64,000 nt of DNA, taken from contig CACFPS010000003.1 in assembly GCA_902568235.1 (NCBI GenBank), positions 1 to 64,000 of the forward strand. The letters run 5' to 3'. Source of the DNA: an uncultured Pelagibacteraceae bacterium. Its GTDB lineage: Bacteria > Pseudomonadota > Alphaproteobacteria > Pelagibacterales > Pelagibacteraceae. Made by a program: the position numbers and the translations under genes. The notes beneath the pieces are model-generated. The model was not told the DNA's origin. It worked only from the letters and a program-made list of their open reading frames with translations, and made no database searches. Below are positions 37,075-45,587 of this stretch, in pieces (the stretch's first letter is position 1; each line of letters begins with the position of its first letter).

Positions 37075-37926
37075 TTATTTTTCCGTTTGAATTAATCCTT
37101 TTATGAACCATTTTTGTAAAAATACCACCACTAAAACAGGAGGTATCATTGATAAAATAATATAAGCAAATCTTTCTGCAGTTCTTGGAAGAGCAACACC
37201 TTCGTAGCTCTCTGTGTATATAATTTTCATCCCCATAACAACAGTCCAGTATTCCTCAGCAGTAGTCATGATTAATGGCCATAAATATTGACTATATCCA
37301 TAAACAAACATGAATATAAACATAGCAGCAATCATAGTTTTAGATAACGGAATTAAAAAATCAATAAAAAATCTCCAAGTACTTGCACCATCTAGTTTTG
37401 CTGACTCCAAAAGTTCATCTGGGATTGTCTTATAAAATTGTCTGAAGAAAAATGTTGCAGTTGCAGAAGCAACTAATGGAAGAATAAGACCTGTGTAAGA
37501 ATTTGTTAAACCTAAATCTGATACAACTTTATAACTAGGGAAAATTCTTACCTCTAGCGGCACAAGCAAAGTAATAAAAATTAACCAAAAAATAGGCACA
37601 GCTAATTTAAATCTATAATAAACTAAAGCATATGCAGACATTGCGGAAATAACCACTTTAAGAGTTGCAATTCCTAATGCCATTATAAAACTATTTATAA
37701 ACATTTTAGCTGCTGTAACTTCTTCTGACCAACCACCTTTCTCATTTAGAACTTCGTTATAATTTCTTGCAAGTTGATCACCTAAATGAAATTTCATACC
37801 TTCGGTAAGTATCGTTACCGATTCATGTGAAGAACTAGCAAAAGATATCCAGATAGGAACAACCATTAACAAGACTCCTAGTATAAGAATTATGTGAGCT
37901 ATTATTTGAAGTGGTTTAATTTTCAT
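37075..37926 (-). CDS. ugpE: Ugp-type ABC transporter permease (UgpE-like), copy 2
   Basis: A 283-residue inner-membrane permease with six membrane segments and the EAA loop in ESAKLDGASTWRFFIDFLIPLSK. It is clearly duplicated from the adjacent gene at 37923: the region around FRQFYKTIPDELLESAKLDGA is shared word for word. E. coli uses one UgpA and one UgpE, so one copy is in excess. It overlaps copy 1 by four bases and ends directly at the ATPase start. Which copy pairs with UgpA is not visible. Confidence 0.9.
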   Translation of the reverse strand: MKIKPLQIIAHIILILGVLLMVVPIWISFASSSHESVTILTEGMKFHLGDQLARNYNEVLNEKGGWSEEVTAAKMFINSFIMALGIATLKVVISAMSAYALVYYRFKLAVPIFWLIFITLLVPLEVRIFPSYKVVSDLGLTNSYTGLILPLVASATATFFFRQFYKTIPDELLESAKLDGASTWRFFIDFLIPLSKTMIAAMFIFMFVYGYSQYLWPLIMTTAEEYWTVVMGMKIIYTESYEGVALPRTAERFAYIILSMIPPVLVVVFLQKWFIKGLIQTEK

Positions 37927-38744
37927 TTATCTTGAAAAACTCCTTTAATAAAATGTTTTTGTAAAAGAATTATAATTAAAATTGGCGGCACCATAGACAT
38001 CATTACAAAAGCAAATCGATGTACAATTGATCCTGACATCATCTTTAATCCCATAACTACTGTCCAATATTGTTCAGAGGATGTCACTAATAATGGCCAT
38101 AGATATTGGTTATAACCAAATACAAACATAAATATTAGCATAGCTACAATCATTGTTTTTGATAGAGGAATTAAAAAATCAATAAAAAATCTCCAAGTAT
38201 TTGCGCCATCAAGTTTTGCAGACTCAAGCAATTCATCTGGAATAGTTTTATAAAATTGTCTAAAAAATAAAGTTGCTATAGCTGAAGCTGAAATGGGAAC
38301 TATTAATCCAAAATAGGAATTTACTAAATTAAGTTCAGCCATAACTGAATATGTAGGAAAAATTCTTAATTCTAATGGAACCAAAATAGTAATAAAGATT
38401 ATCCAAAACAATAATGTTGCATGTTTTATTCTATAATAAACTAAAGCATATGCAGCCATAAGAGAAGTTACAACTGATAATAAAGCTACTCCTGTTGCCA
38501 TTATGAAACTGTTAAAAAACATTTTTAAAGCAGTTATTTCTTTAAAAAAACCTCCCTTATATAATAAAACTCTATTGTAGTTTTCATAAAAACTATCGCC
38601 TAAAAATAACTGCAGACCATGCATATTGATAATTGAACTTGTATGCGTTGAGCTTGCAAAAATCATCCACACAGGAGCTATCATGATAAATATTCCTATG
38701 AATAAAATTAAATGTGAAAAACTTGATGTAAAAAATCTAGTCAT
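37923..38744 (-). CDS. ugpE: Ugp-type ABC transporter permease (UgpE-like), copy 1
   Basis: A 273-residue inner-membrane permease with six membrane segments and the same EAA loop as its neighbour. Both copies keep the periplasmic loop after helix 1 (FASSTHTSSI here), but the copies differ most in that loop and near the C-terminus, where copy 2 has about ten extra residues. That pattern suggests divergence in binding-protein or partner contacts rather than decay. It overlaps the UgpA-like gene by one base and copy 2 by four. Confidence 0.9.
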   Translation of the reverse strand: MTRFFTSSFSHLILFIGIFIMIAPVWMIFASSTHTSSIINMHGLQLFLGDSFYENYNRVLLYKGGFFKEITALKMFFNSFIMATGVALLSVVTSLMAAYALVYYRIKHATLLFWIIFITILVPLELRIFPTYSVMAELNLVNSYFGLIVPISASAIATLFFRQFYKTIPDELLESAKLDGANTWRFFIDFLIPLSKTMIVAMLIFMFVFGYNQYLWPLLVTSSEQYWTVVMGLKMMSGSIVHRFAFVMMSMVPPILIIILLQKHFIKGVFQDK

Positions 38745-39622
38745 TAATTATAATGTATTTTCCCTTCAATGTATCTAAATTGAAAAATTGTAATTACTAA
38801 AACAATCAACATCATCATTATTGATTGGGCGCCAGCACTTCCTAAATCTAATCCTCTAAATCCATCCATGTAAGCTTTATAAACAAGGGTTCTTGTTTCA
38901 CCTGATGGAGCGCCTATTGTTGTAGTATCAATAATTCCAAATGTGTCAAAAAAAGCATAAGTTATATTAATTATAATTAAGAAAAATGTAGTGGGCATTA
39001 ATAAAGGAAATGTAATAGTCCAAAATCTTCTAAAACTATTTTTGCAGTCAATCATGGATGCCTCTATTACAGATTTTTGTATTGCCTGAAGTCCAGCTAA
39101 GAAAAAAATAAAATTAGCACTTATCTGTTTCCAGGCACCTGCTATAATCACATAAATATAAGCGTCAAAAACACTTTCGTACCAATTAAAGCCCCATAAA
39201 TTATTAAATAAATGATAGAGAAGTCCAAATCTTTCGCTAAAAAAGTAATTTGCCATAACTCCCACTACAGCAGGTGCAATAGCATAAGGCCAAATTAGAA
39301 GTGTTTTATATGAACTTTTGCCATGCATTACGTTATTTGCTTGAACAGCAAGCAACAAACCAATAGATCCAGTAATAAGTGTTATTACAAAGCTATAAAT
39401 AATAGTAAATTTCAAAGCTATGAAATAAGCTGGATCATCAAAAATAAATAAAAAATTATCAAATCCTGCAAACTGAACACTAATTCCAAATGCATCTTGC
39501 ATTGTAAATGCATCTTTAAAAGTTTGTATTATTGGCCAATATAAAAATACTAATAAAATTGCTAGCTGTGGTGCTAAAAATAAATATTGCGAATAACTAG
39601 ATTTAAATTGAACTTTTTTCAT
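38744..39622 (-). CDS. ugpA: Ugp-type ABC transporter permease (UgpA-like)
   Basis: A 292-residue inner-membrane permease of the CUT1 family with six membrane segments. The N-terminal LFLAPQLAILLVFLYWPIIQTF helix and the EAA loop near MIDCKNSFRRFWTITFPLLMPT are typical of UgpA. It follows the binding-protein gene across a strong hairpin and overlaps the first UgpE-like gene by one base. Confidence 0.92.
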   Translation of the reverse strand: MKKVQFKSSYSQYLFLAPQLAILLVFLYWPIIQTFKDAFTMQDAFGISVQFAGFDNFLFIFDDPAYFIALKFTIIYSFVITLITGSIGLLLAVQANNVMHGKSSYKTLLIWPYAIAPAVVGVMANYFFSERFGLLYHLFNNLWGFNWYESVFDAYIYVIIAGAWKQISANFIFFLAGLQAIQKSVIEASMIDCKNSFRRFWTITFPLLMPTTFFLIIINITYAFFDTFGIIDTTTIGAPSGETRTLVYKAYMDGFRGLDLGSAGAQSIMMMLIVLVITIFQFRYIEGKIHYN

Positions 39623-39631
39623 ACATATAAA

Positions 39632-39663
39632 AATAAGGAGGGTACTTTAATACCCTCCTTATT
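39632..39663 (-). terminator. Hairpin between ugpB-like and ugpA-like genes
   Basis: A perfect 13-bp stem (AATAAGGAGGGTA / TACCCTCCTTATT) with a six-base CTTTAA loop, placed 11 bases after the UgpB stop and 9 before the UgpA ATG. In the minus transcript it is followed by TTTTATATG, a weak T-tract. One strand of the stem contains AGGAGGG-like sequence, but that is on the plus strand and is not a ribosome site for this operon. Confidence 0.85.
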
Positions 39664-39674
39664 AAAATTGTTCT

Positions 39675-40982
39675 TTATAGAGTTTTAGCAAATTGTTTTA
39701 ATAATTTAGCCGCACCCTTATCCATGTTCTGCAGTCCTTTTTCGATAGATATCTTGCCGTTTAACATAGGCTCAACATTTTCATAAATTACTTCACGAAT
39801 TTGTGGCCAGTTACCAGCTCTATATCCACCAGGGATAGTCGATCCTTCTAAGCTTAGTTGTTCACCAACAGCTTTGTGGTAGGGAGAAGCTCTGTAAAAG
39901 TTAATAGTTTCAGCTAAAGCTATACCACCTTTAGTAACAGCAGAATAACCTGTCATGTTGTGATAATACAGATCCATTTCTGGAGAACCCATAAATGCGA
40001 TAAATTTAGCAAGTCCTTTGTATTCTTCTTCTGTATGACCATTTAAGATCCAGTTAGCAGCACCACCAATAAATGTTGGATATTCTTTACCGTTAGTAAC
40101 AGAATCCCAATAAGGAATATGATTAACTGTAAAGTTAGGCACTACACCTTTCATTCCACCAAATGATGCAGCAGAACCAAACCAAAAAGCAGCTTCGCCA
40201 GCTATAAAAGGAGCTTGATTATCTCCCCATGCTCTACCCTTATAACCATATAAACCTTTTTCATACCATTCTTTAACTTTTTTCCAATGCATTACAAATG
40301 CATCTGTTTCAGCAAATAAAGTTTTAGTAGGAACAGCGTCGTAACCATTATTTCCATCAGTCATTAGTAAGTTGTGTCTTGAAAAGAAATTTTCTGTCCA
40401 AATCCATGGGAAGTGACTTTGAACCAAAGGAATGTATCCAGCAGCTTTAATTTTTGGAGCCATTGCCTCAAATTCTTCATAAGTTTTTGGAACAGATTCA
40501 ATTCCTACTTTTTTTAAGATGTCCATGTTAGCATACATTAAACATGTCGAACTATTGAAAGGTACACCAATCATTTTTCCATCAGAATCTGCATAGAAAT
40601 TTTTAATACCTGGAATATAGTTATCGGCATCTACTTTAATTCCATATTTTGCTGCCATATCTTCAAAACCGATAACAACACCATTTTTTACTTGTGCTAC
40701 CATAATTGCAGCTCCGGCATCATAAACTTGTGAATAGTGTGGCTGGTCTCCTGCTCTAAAAGCAGCAATTGTTGCGGCCATGTTATCTTCGTAACTTCCT
40801 TTACCTGTAGGTATTACTGTATATTCGTCTTGAGAAGCATTAAATCTATTTGCAATTTCAATAATAACATCACCTAGGAAACCACTGTTACCGTACCACC
40901 AGTGAATTTCAGTTTTTGAGTAACTAGTTGATGAGAATGAAAAAGAAAACAACAATGCTAAAATAGTAATTATTTTTTTCAT
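39675..40982 (-). CDS. ugpB: Ugp-type ABC transporter periplasmic substrate-binding protein (UgpB-like)
   Basis: A 435-residue periplasmic binding protein of the SBP_bac_1 family with a signal peptide at about residues 1-22. The start of the mature protein, TEIHWWYGNSG, and the PKTYEEFEAMAPKIKAAGYIPL hinge region are typical of UgpB. It binds sn-glycerol 3-phosphate or glycerophosphodiesters in the family. An AAGGGAG ribosome site precedes the ATG. The 145 bases upstream are extremely AT-rich; I looked for a Pho-box-like repeat and could not recognise one. Confidence 0.92.
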   Translation of the reverse strand: MKKIITILALLFSFSFSSTSYSKTEIHWWYGNSGFLGDVIIEIANRFNASQDEYTVIPTGKGSYEDNMAATIAAFRAGDQPHYSQVYDAGAAIMVAQVKNGVVIGFEDMAAKYGIKVDADNYIPGIKNFYADSDGKMIGVPFNSSTCLMYANMDILKKVGIESVPKTYEEFEAMAPKIKAAGYIPLVQSHFPWIWTENFFSRHNLLMTDGNNGYDAVPTKTLFAETDAFVMHWKKVKEWYEKGLYGYKGRAWGDNQAPFIAGEAAFWFGSAASFGGMKGVVPNFTVNHIPYWDSVTNGKEYPTFIGGAANWILNGHTEEEYKGLAKFIAFMGSPEMDLYYHNMTGYSAVTKGGIALAETINFYRASPYHKAVGEQLSLEGSTIPGGYRAGNWPQIREVIYENVEPMLNGKISIEKGLQNMDKGAAKLLKQFAKTL

Positions 40983-41127
40983 TATTTCTCCCTTAATTTA
41001 TTTTTTTAAAAAATGTAGCTTATAAAATTAAGATTAAATTTAAATTAAAAATAAATTTATAAATGGATAAATATTATATAAATTTTTAAAAAAAAAATAA
41101 AATTTCAATTTACGGTTGAAAGAAAAA

Positions 41128-42255
41128 TTATTTTTTTAAGTAATTTAATCTACCTATAATTTCATCTCTATCCATATAATAACCTTGCAAATGTCTATGA
41201 CCTGAACTTGGATCAAATGCGGTTCTCCCGTGTAAAAGTCTTCTGTTATTAAATGAAAATATATCACCAGGTTCTAATCGAAATTTAACTACAAATTTAT
41301 CATCGTGTAAAAGATTCCCAAATCTATGATGTGCTTTATAAACCTTTTCCATAACATCTGGATGACAATCTAATGCGTCCATTGTGGCAACGCTAAATCT
41401 TATATCATTATAGTCTCCATCTTTAGTTAAACTGATTGCTGGAGCGTGAAAACTCCTGTGAGACTCTTGAGTATAATCTTTATCTCTAAATTTAAGAGGT
41501 ATGTTTACTAAAGTTTCAAAAATTTCTTTTTCATTATTTTTTAAATAATCAGCTACTGCAAATCCATCTACTGTAGAAGAGTCTCCTCCTTTTGCTGCAT
41601 TAATTAAACAATGAAGAAACTGATAACCAGGTGGTAACTCAAACCAAGGTAAATCCATGTGATTTCTTAGACCATGTGCTGTATAAGCAGAATTATTTGG
41701 TTTTGGTATATTTACAACTTCAAAAGGAGTTTTGAAAAAAGTTTCTCTAGTATGGCTTATTCTATTTAATACTGGAAATGCTGAATTCTTTTCTATAGGT
41801 GCATTTTTTACTATTGCAATTCCTTTGTTATGTAAAAGATCTAACCATTTTATTAATCCTTCATCGGAAGAAATAATTTCATCATGTTCTATATGAATTG
41901 ATTTAATGCTATTTTGTAAGGAGCTATCCCATAGATGGTAAGGTGAAATATATTTATTTTTATTTTTTATTGTGTAGCAATTTTCTCTCAACCATTTGGG
42001 GTCGTAATAACTTGTATGATTACCTTCGCTCCACTCTATTTCTAGTTTACCCTCTTTATTAACATTATAATTTTTAGGATTAATATCTTGAGAAAATTCT
42101 AAAATATTAAACATTCTATGCCTTGAATCTTTATCGTGTGCAGTTGGGCAGTTATCTCTTAACCACATATAGTTAAAACTACTAATCTCTCCATCACTCC
42201 ATTCAACATTCAATGATGAGCCATTTTTCGAAACTTTAGAAATTGCTATTGTCAT
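41128..42255 (-). CDS. Gamma-butyrobetaine-hydroxylase-like 2-oxoglutarate/Fe(II) dioxygenase
   Basis: A 375-residue oxygenase with an N-terminal DUF971-type domain (about 1-95) and a TauD-type catalytic domain. Iron ligands H199, D201 (HMDLPW) and H342 (LHGRTAF) are present, and the ELPPGYQFLHC and RHLQGYYMD segments match gamma-butyrobetaine dioxygenase. The family's N-terminal zinc site of clustered cysteines is changed: after WLRDNC the usual CxxC pair reads PTAHD. The expected reaction is hydroxylation of gamma-butyrobetaine to carnitine; trimethyllysine or 2-trimethylaminoethylphosphonate (TmpA-type) are alternatives. It is divergent from a ProXWV-type transporter and precedes carnitine-degradation genes. 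Confidence 0.85.
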   Translation of the reverse strand: MTIAISKVSKNGSSLNVEWSDGEISSFNYMWLRDNCPTAHDKDSRHRMFNILEFSQDINPKNYNVNKEGKLEIEWSEGNHTSYYDPKWLRENCYTIKNKNKYISPYHLWDSSLQNSIKSIHIEHDEIISSDEGLIKWLDLLHNKGIAIVKNAPIEKNSAFPVLNRISHTRETFFKTPFEVVNIPKPNNSAYTAHGLRNHMDLPWFELPPGYQFLHCLINAAKGGDSSTVDGFAVADYLKNNEKEIFETLVNIPLKFRDKDYTQESHRSFHAPAISLTKDGDYNDIRFSVATMDALDCHPDVMEKVYKAHHRFGNLLHDDKFVVKFRLEPGDIFSFNNRRLLHGRTAFDPSSGHRHLQGYYMDRDEIIGRLNYLKK

Positions 42256-42340
42256 AAAACAATTGTTATTTTATTTCATTTTATTTTCAATTCAATTTAT
42301 AATTGAATTTAAATATTTTACTTCGCTTTTTCTTGATTTT

Positions 42341-42356
42341 ATTGATCTAGATCAAT
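42341..42356. promoter_or_regulatory. FNR/CRP-type palindrome in the divergent promoter region
   Basis: ATTGATCTAGATCAAT is a perfect 16-bp palindrome whose core TTGATCTAGATCAA matches the TTGAT-N4-ATCAA consensus of FNR/FixK-type regulators. It lies 79 bases before the proX-like ATG and 86 before the dioxygenase gene, in their shared 179-base divergent region. The match is seen directly; which regulator binds, if any, is unknown, and none is encoded in this window. Confidence 0.55.
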
Positions 42357-42434
42357 TTTATTAAAGGTTGTTTTTTTTTCCTTATCAAGTTTTAATGCAC
42401 ACAGTTTAAACTAAAAATAACGGAGGGAAATTTG

Positions 42435-43457
42435 ATGAAATTTCTAAGAAACTTAATTCTTTCTTTTGTATTTGCTGGAGCAGTGTCTATGACTACAAGT
42501 GCTAATGCTGCATGCAAAGTACATTTGGGAGATTTTGACTGGGATAGTGCTAACGTTCATACTGCAATCGTTGGTTATATTCTTGAAAAAGGATATGGAT
42601 GCAATGTTGAGGTAACTAAAGGAAGTACTTCTCCAATAATGGCTGCTCACTATGATCAACAGCTTGATATTATAACTGAGGTTTGGAGAGATAATATTGT
42701 TCAAATGCATGAAGAAGCTGTTTCAAAAGGACAAATAGTCGAACTAGGAGTTAATACTCCTTCTTCTACTCAAGGTTTTTATGTAGATAAACCAACGGCA
42801 GACAAATATGGTTTGGTATCTGTTGAAGATATGATGAAGCCTGAAATTGCAAAACTTTTTGCTGATCCAGAATCTCCTGGAAAAGGAAGAATGACAAGCT
42901 GTATCTCGGGATGGACTTGTTACACTATTAACTTAGTGAAACACAAAGTTTATGGTCTAGACAAATATTACACCAATTTTGATCCCGGCTCTGGTGGAGC
43001 ATTAGATGCTGCTATTGCTGGAGCTTTTAAAAAAGGTAAACCAGTATTTTCATATTATTGGACACCTACAGGTTTAATGGGAAAAGTTGATCTAGTTCAG
43101 CTTAAAGAGCCAGCGTACGATAATGCTTGTTGGACAAAAATGATGAAAGTTGTAGAAAAAATTAAAGCTGACGGTCCTGATGCTTACACAGATACATGTG
43201 CAAGTGCTTATGTGGATATGGCTTTAACAAAATCTGCATCAACTACTTTTGCTAATAAACCAGAAAACAAACCTATTATTGACTTTGTAAAAGCATATAC
43301 TTTGCCTACTGCTGAAGTAAATAAATCACTTGCTTTTTACATGGATGAATCAGGTGGAGATATGGAAGCAACTGCTATTAACTTTTTAAAAGGATCTGAC
43401 ACTTGGACTAAATGGGTTCCTGCAGATGTTGCTAAAAAAGTTAAAGCATCGCTTTAA
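42435..43457 (+). CDS. Betaine/choline-type ABC transporter substrate-binding protein (ProX/OpuAC-like)
   Basis: A 340-residue periplasmic binding protein of the OpuAC family. The true start is the ATG at 42435, eight bases after a GGAGG site; the track adds a TTG codon. The signal peptide ends SANA near residue 24. The mature protein begins with a KVHLGDFDWDSANVH strand usual for glycine-betaine/carnitine/choline receptors, and tryptophans in EVWRDN, SGWTCYT and YYWTPTG could form the aromatic cage for a trimethylammonium group. Neighbouring genes point to carnitine, gamma-butyrobetaine, choline or glycine betaine as ligand. Confidence 0.92.
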   Translation: MKFLRNLILSFVFAGAVSMTTSANAACKVHLGDFDWDSANVHTAIVGYILEKGYGCNVEVTKGSTSPIMAAHYDQQLDIITEVWRDNIVQMHEEAVSKGQIVELGVNTPSSTQGFYVDKPTADKYGLVSVEDMMKPEIAKLFADPESPGKGRMTSCISGWTCYTINLVKHKVYGLDKYYTNFDPGSGGALDAAIAGAFKKGKPVFSYYWTPTGLMGKVDLVQLKEPAYDNACWTKMMKVVEKIKADGPDAYTDTCASAYVDMALTKSASTTFANKPENKPIIDFVKAYTLPTAEVNKSLAFYMDESGGDMEATAINFLKGSDTWTKWVPADVAKKVKASL

Positions 43458-43477
43458 TTTTTAAAACTGTTCTTAAT

Positions 43478-43509
43478 ACTAAGAGCCCATAAGGGCTCTT
43501 AGTTTTTTT
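43478..43509 (+). terminator. Intrinsic terminator/attenuator between proX-like and proW-like genes
   Basis: An 11-bp perfect stem (ACTAAGAGCCC / GGGCTCTTAGT) with an ATAA loop is followed by seven T. It begins 20 bases after the binding-protein stop and ends 13 bases before the permease ATG. It has the full form of an intrinsic terminator inside the operon, so downstream expression must depend on readthrough. Confidence 0.92.
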
Positions 43510-43522
43510 GAAGAAAGTATAG

Positions 43523-44542
43523 ATGGGAAAATATAAGAAACACATTTTATATTCATTATATTTGATTGCTTTTGTTGCAATGGTAGTTGTTGCATACACG
43601 AGTTCAAAGTATAGACCAGAGAGCATTTCAGTATTATTTACAGATCTTTCTTGGTTAGGGAATTGGCCTAAATGGTTAGATCTTCCTTTAATGCCATTCT
43701 TGAACGAAGGGTTTGATAAACTTATAAAAGAATATGGAATGTTTTTTGAAGGAATTAATAATTTTCTTCTTGGTCTTTATACGCAGATGAAAAATTTTAT
43801 GGTTGGTCTTCCTTGGCCATTATTAATGATTGGAGTGATTGCACTTTGTTATTTCGCCAGTGGAAGAAATATGGGAACAACCATTATGGTTGCTTTTTGT
43901 GTTTTTTTTCTCGGTTTCCTTAGCCCTAGATATTGGGATAAATGTATTATGACAACATGTATAGTTGTCATTGGAATGTTGCTTTGTTTAATAATTGGTA
44001 TTCCAGTAGGAATAATGATGGCAAGAAACAAAAAAGTAAGAAATGCACTATTGCCTATTTTAGATTTAATGCAGACTATTCCAAGCTTTTGTTACTTAAT
44101 CCCAGGAATATTATTATTTGGTCTAGGAGCTGTACCTGCAATATTTGCAATTTTTGTTTATGCTGTACCTCCTTTAATAAGATTAACAGATCTTGGAATT
44201 AGATTAGTTGATAAAGAAGTAGTTGAAGCTGCAGAAGCATTTGGTGCAAATAAAAAACAAAAACTATTAGGTGTTCAATTACCTTTGGCTTTGCCCAATA
44301 TAATGCAAGGTATAAACCAATGTACTATGATGGCACTGGCAATGGTGGTAATAGCATCAATGATAGGAACTAGAGGAATTGGTGATGAAGTATTACTTGG
44401 ATTACAACAATTAAATGTTGGTATGGCTACAGAAGCAGGTATTGCAATTGTATTGCTAGCAATTATATTCGATCGAATTACACAATCTTATGGAGAAAAA
44501 ATTCAAGAAAGAACACATCATAAAAAAAAATTAAAAATTTAA
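43523..44542 (+). CDS. Betaine/choline-type ABC transporter permease (ProW-like)
   Basis: A 339-residue inner-membrane permease. After an N-terminal extension with one hydrophobic segment it has the ProW/OpuAB core with the LDLMQTIPSFCYLIPGILLFG motif and the EAA loop near EAAEAFGANKKQKLLGVQLPLALPN. The C-terminal part carries IASMIGTRGIGDEVLLGLQ as in ProW. It follows the binding-protein gene across the terminator-like hairpin and precedes the ATPase by four bases. Confidence 0.93.
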   Translation: MGKYKKHILYSLYLIAFVAMVVVAYTSSKYRPESISVLFTDLSWLGNWPKWLDLPLMPFLNEGFDKLIKEYGMFFEGINNFLLGLYTQMKNFMVGLPWPLLMIGVIALCYFASGRNMGTTIMVAFCVFFLGFLSPRYWDKCIMTTCIVVIGMLLCLIIGIPVGIMMARNKKVRNALLPILDLMQTIPSFCYLIPGILLFGLGAVPAIFAIFVYAVPPLIRLTDLGIRLVDKEVVEAAEAFGANKKQKLLGVQLPLALPNIMQGINQCTMMALAMVVIASMIGTRGIGDEVLLGLQQLNVGMATEAGIAIVLLAIIFDRITQSYGEKIQERTHHKKKLKI

Positions 44543-44546
44543 AGAT

Positions 44547-45572
44547 ATGAGCAAAATTGAAATTAGAAATGTATATAAAATATTTGGAGATAGTCCTTCC
44601 AAGGTTCTTCCAATGGTTCAGGAAGGAGCAAGCAAAGAAGAAGTTTTAGAAAAAACTGGACATACGGTTGGTCTTGATAATGTCTCATTATCTATTGAAG
44701 AAGGAGAAACTTTTGTATGCATGGGTTTATCGGGTTCAGGAAAATCTACTTTAATTAGACATATTAATCGTCTAATCGATCCAACTTCAGGGGAAGTGCT
44801 GGTTGAAGGTACAAATGTAATGGATTTAGATCAAAAAAGCTTAATTGAATTTAGAAGACACAAGATGAGCATGGTTTTTCAAAGATTTGGTTTATTCCCA
44901 CATAAGACTGTAATTGAAAATGTGGGCTATGGTCTAGAAGTTCAAGGAAAAACACTTGAAGAAAGAAATAAAATTGCAATGGAAAAAATTGAATCAGTTG
45001 GTCTTAATGGATTTGAACACCAATATCCAAATCAACTATCTGGAGGAATGCAACAAAGGGTGGGTCTTGCAAGAGCTTTAGCTACAAATACAAATGTAAT
45101 GTTAATGGATGAAGCTTTCTCAGCATTAGATCCTTTAATTAGAAGTGACATGCAAAAACAACTACTAGATTTACAAAGTGAATTAAAAAAGACAATCGTA
45201 TTCATTACGCATGATCTTGATGAGTCATTAAAATTAGGCGATCATATCGGAATATTAAATGGTGGAAGACTAGTGCAAGTTGGAACTCCAGTTGAAATTA
45301 TAATGAGTCCAGCAGATGATTATGTGAAAGCATTTGTTAAAGATGTAAACAGAGCAAAAGTACTTAAAGCTAAAGTTATTATGAGTTCAGCAAACGAAGC
45401 TAATGGAATTGATAAAAGCAATTTAATAAAAGTTAACGAAGATCAATTTATTGAAGAGTTTTTACCACAGGTGGTTTGCACAAATGCAAATTGTGAAGTA
45501 GTTGACAAAGAAGGAAACACAAAAGGATATATAACAAATAAAGAATTACAAAAATCTTTATCAAAATCATAA
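44547..45572 (+). CDS. Betaine/choline-type ABC transporter ATPase (ProV-like)
   Basis: A 341-residue ATPase with the ProV-type N-terminus (IEIRNVYKIFGD), Walker A GLSGSGKST, signature LSGGMQQRVGLARAL, Walker B VMLMDEAFSALDP and switch motif FITHDLDESLKLGD. The C-terminal region after residue 260 is shorter than in E. coli ProV and holds at most a degenerate CBS region, so osmotic gating by CBS domains may be reduced. This fits a scavenging role more than stress-only uptake. Confidence 0.93.
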   Translation: MSKIEIRNVYKIFGDSPSKVLPMVQEGASKEEVLEKTGHTVGLDNVSLSIEEGETFVCMGLSGSGKSTLIRHINRLIDPTSGEVLVEGTNVMDLDQKSLIEFRRHKMSMVFQRFGLFPHKTVIENVGYGLEVQGKTLEERNKIAMEKIESVGLNGFEHQYPNQLSGGMQQRVGLARALATNTNVMLMDEAFSALDPLIRSDMQKQLLDLQSELKKTIVFITHDLDESLKLGDHIGILNGGRLVQVGTPVEIIMSPADDYVKAFVKDVNRAKVLKAKVIMSSANEANGIDKSNLIKVNEDQFIEEFLPQVVCTNANCEVVDKEGNTKGYITNKELQKSLSKS

Positions 45573-45587
45573 TTACATCCAATAATT

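Noticed and set aside
37075-38744. Mobile element or assembly duplication behind the two UgpE copies
   Set aside because: The copies differ at many positions along their length and have coupled overlapping ends, so they are diverged paralogues and not an identical repeat.
40983-41127. Pho box upstream of the ugpB-like gene
   Set aside because: I looked for tandem CTGTCAT-like repeats and found only very AT-rich sequence.
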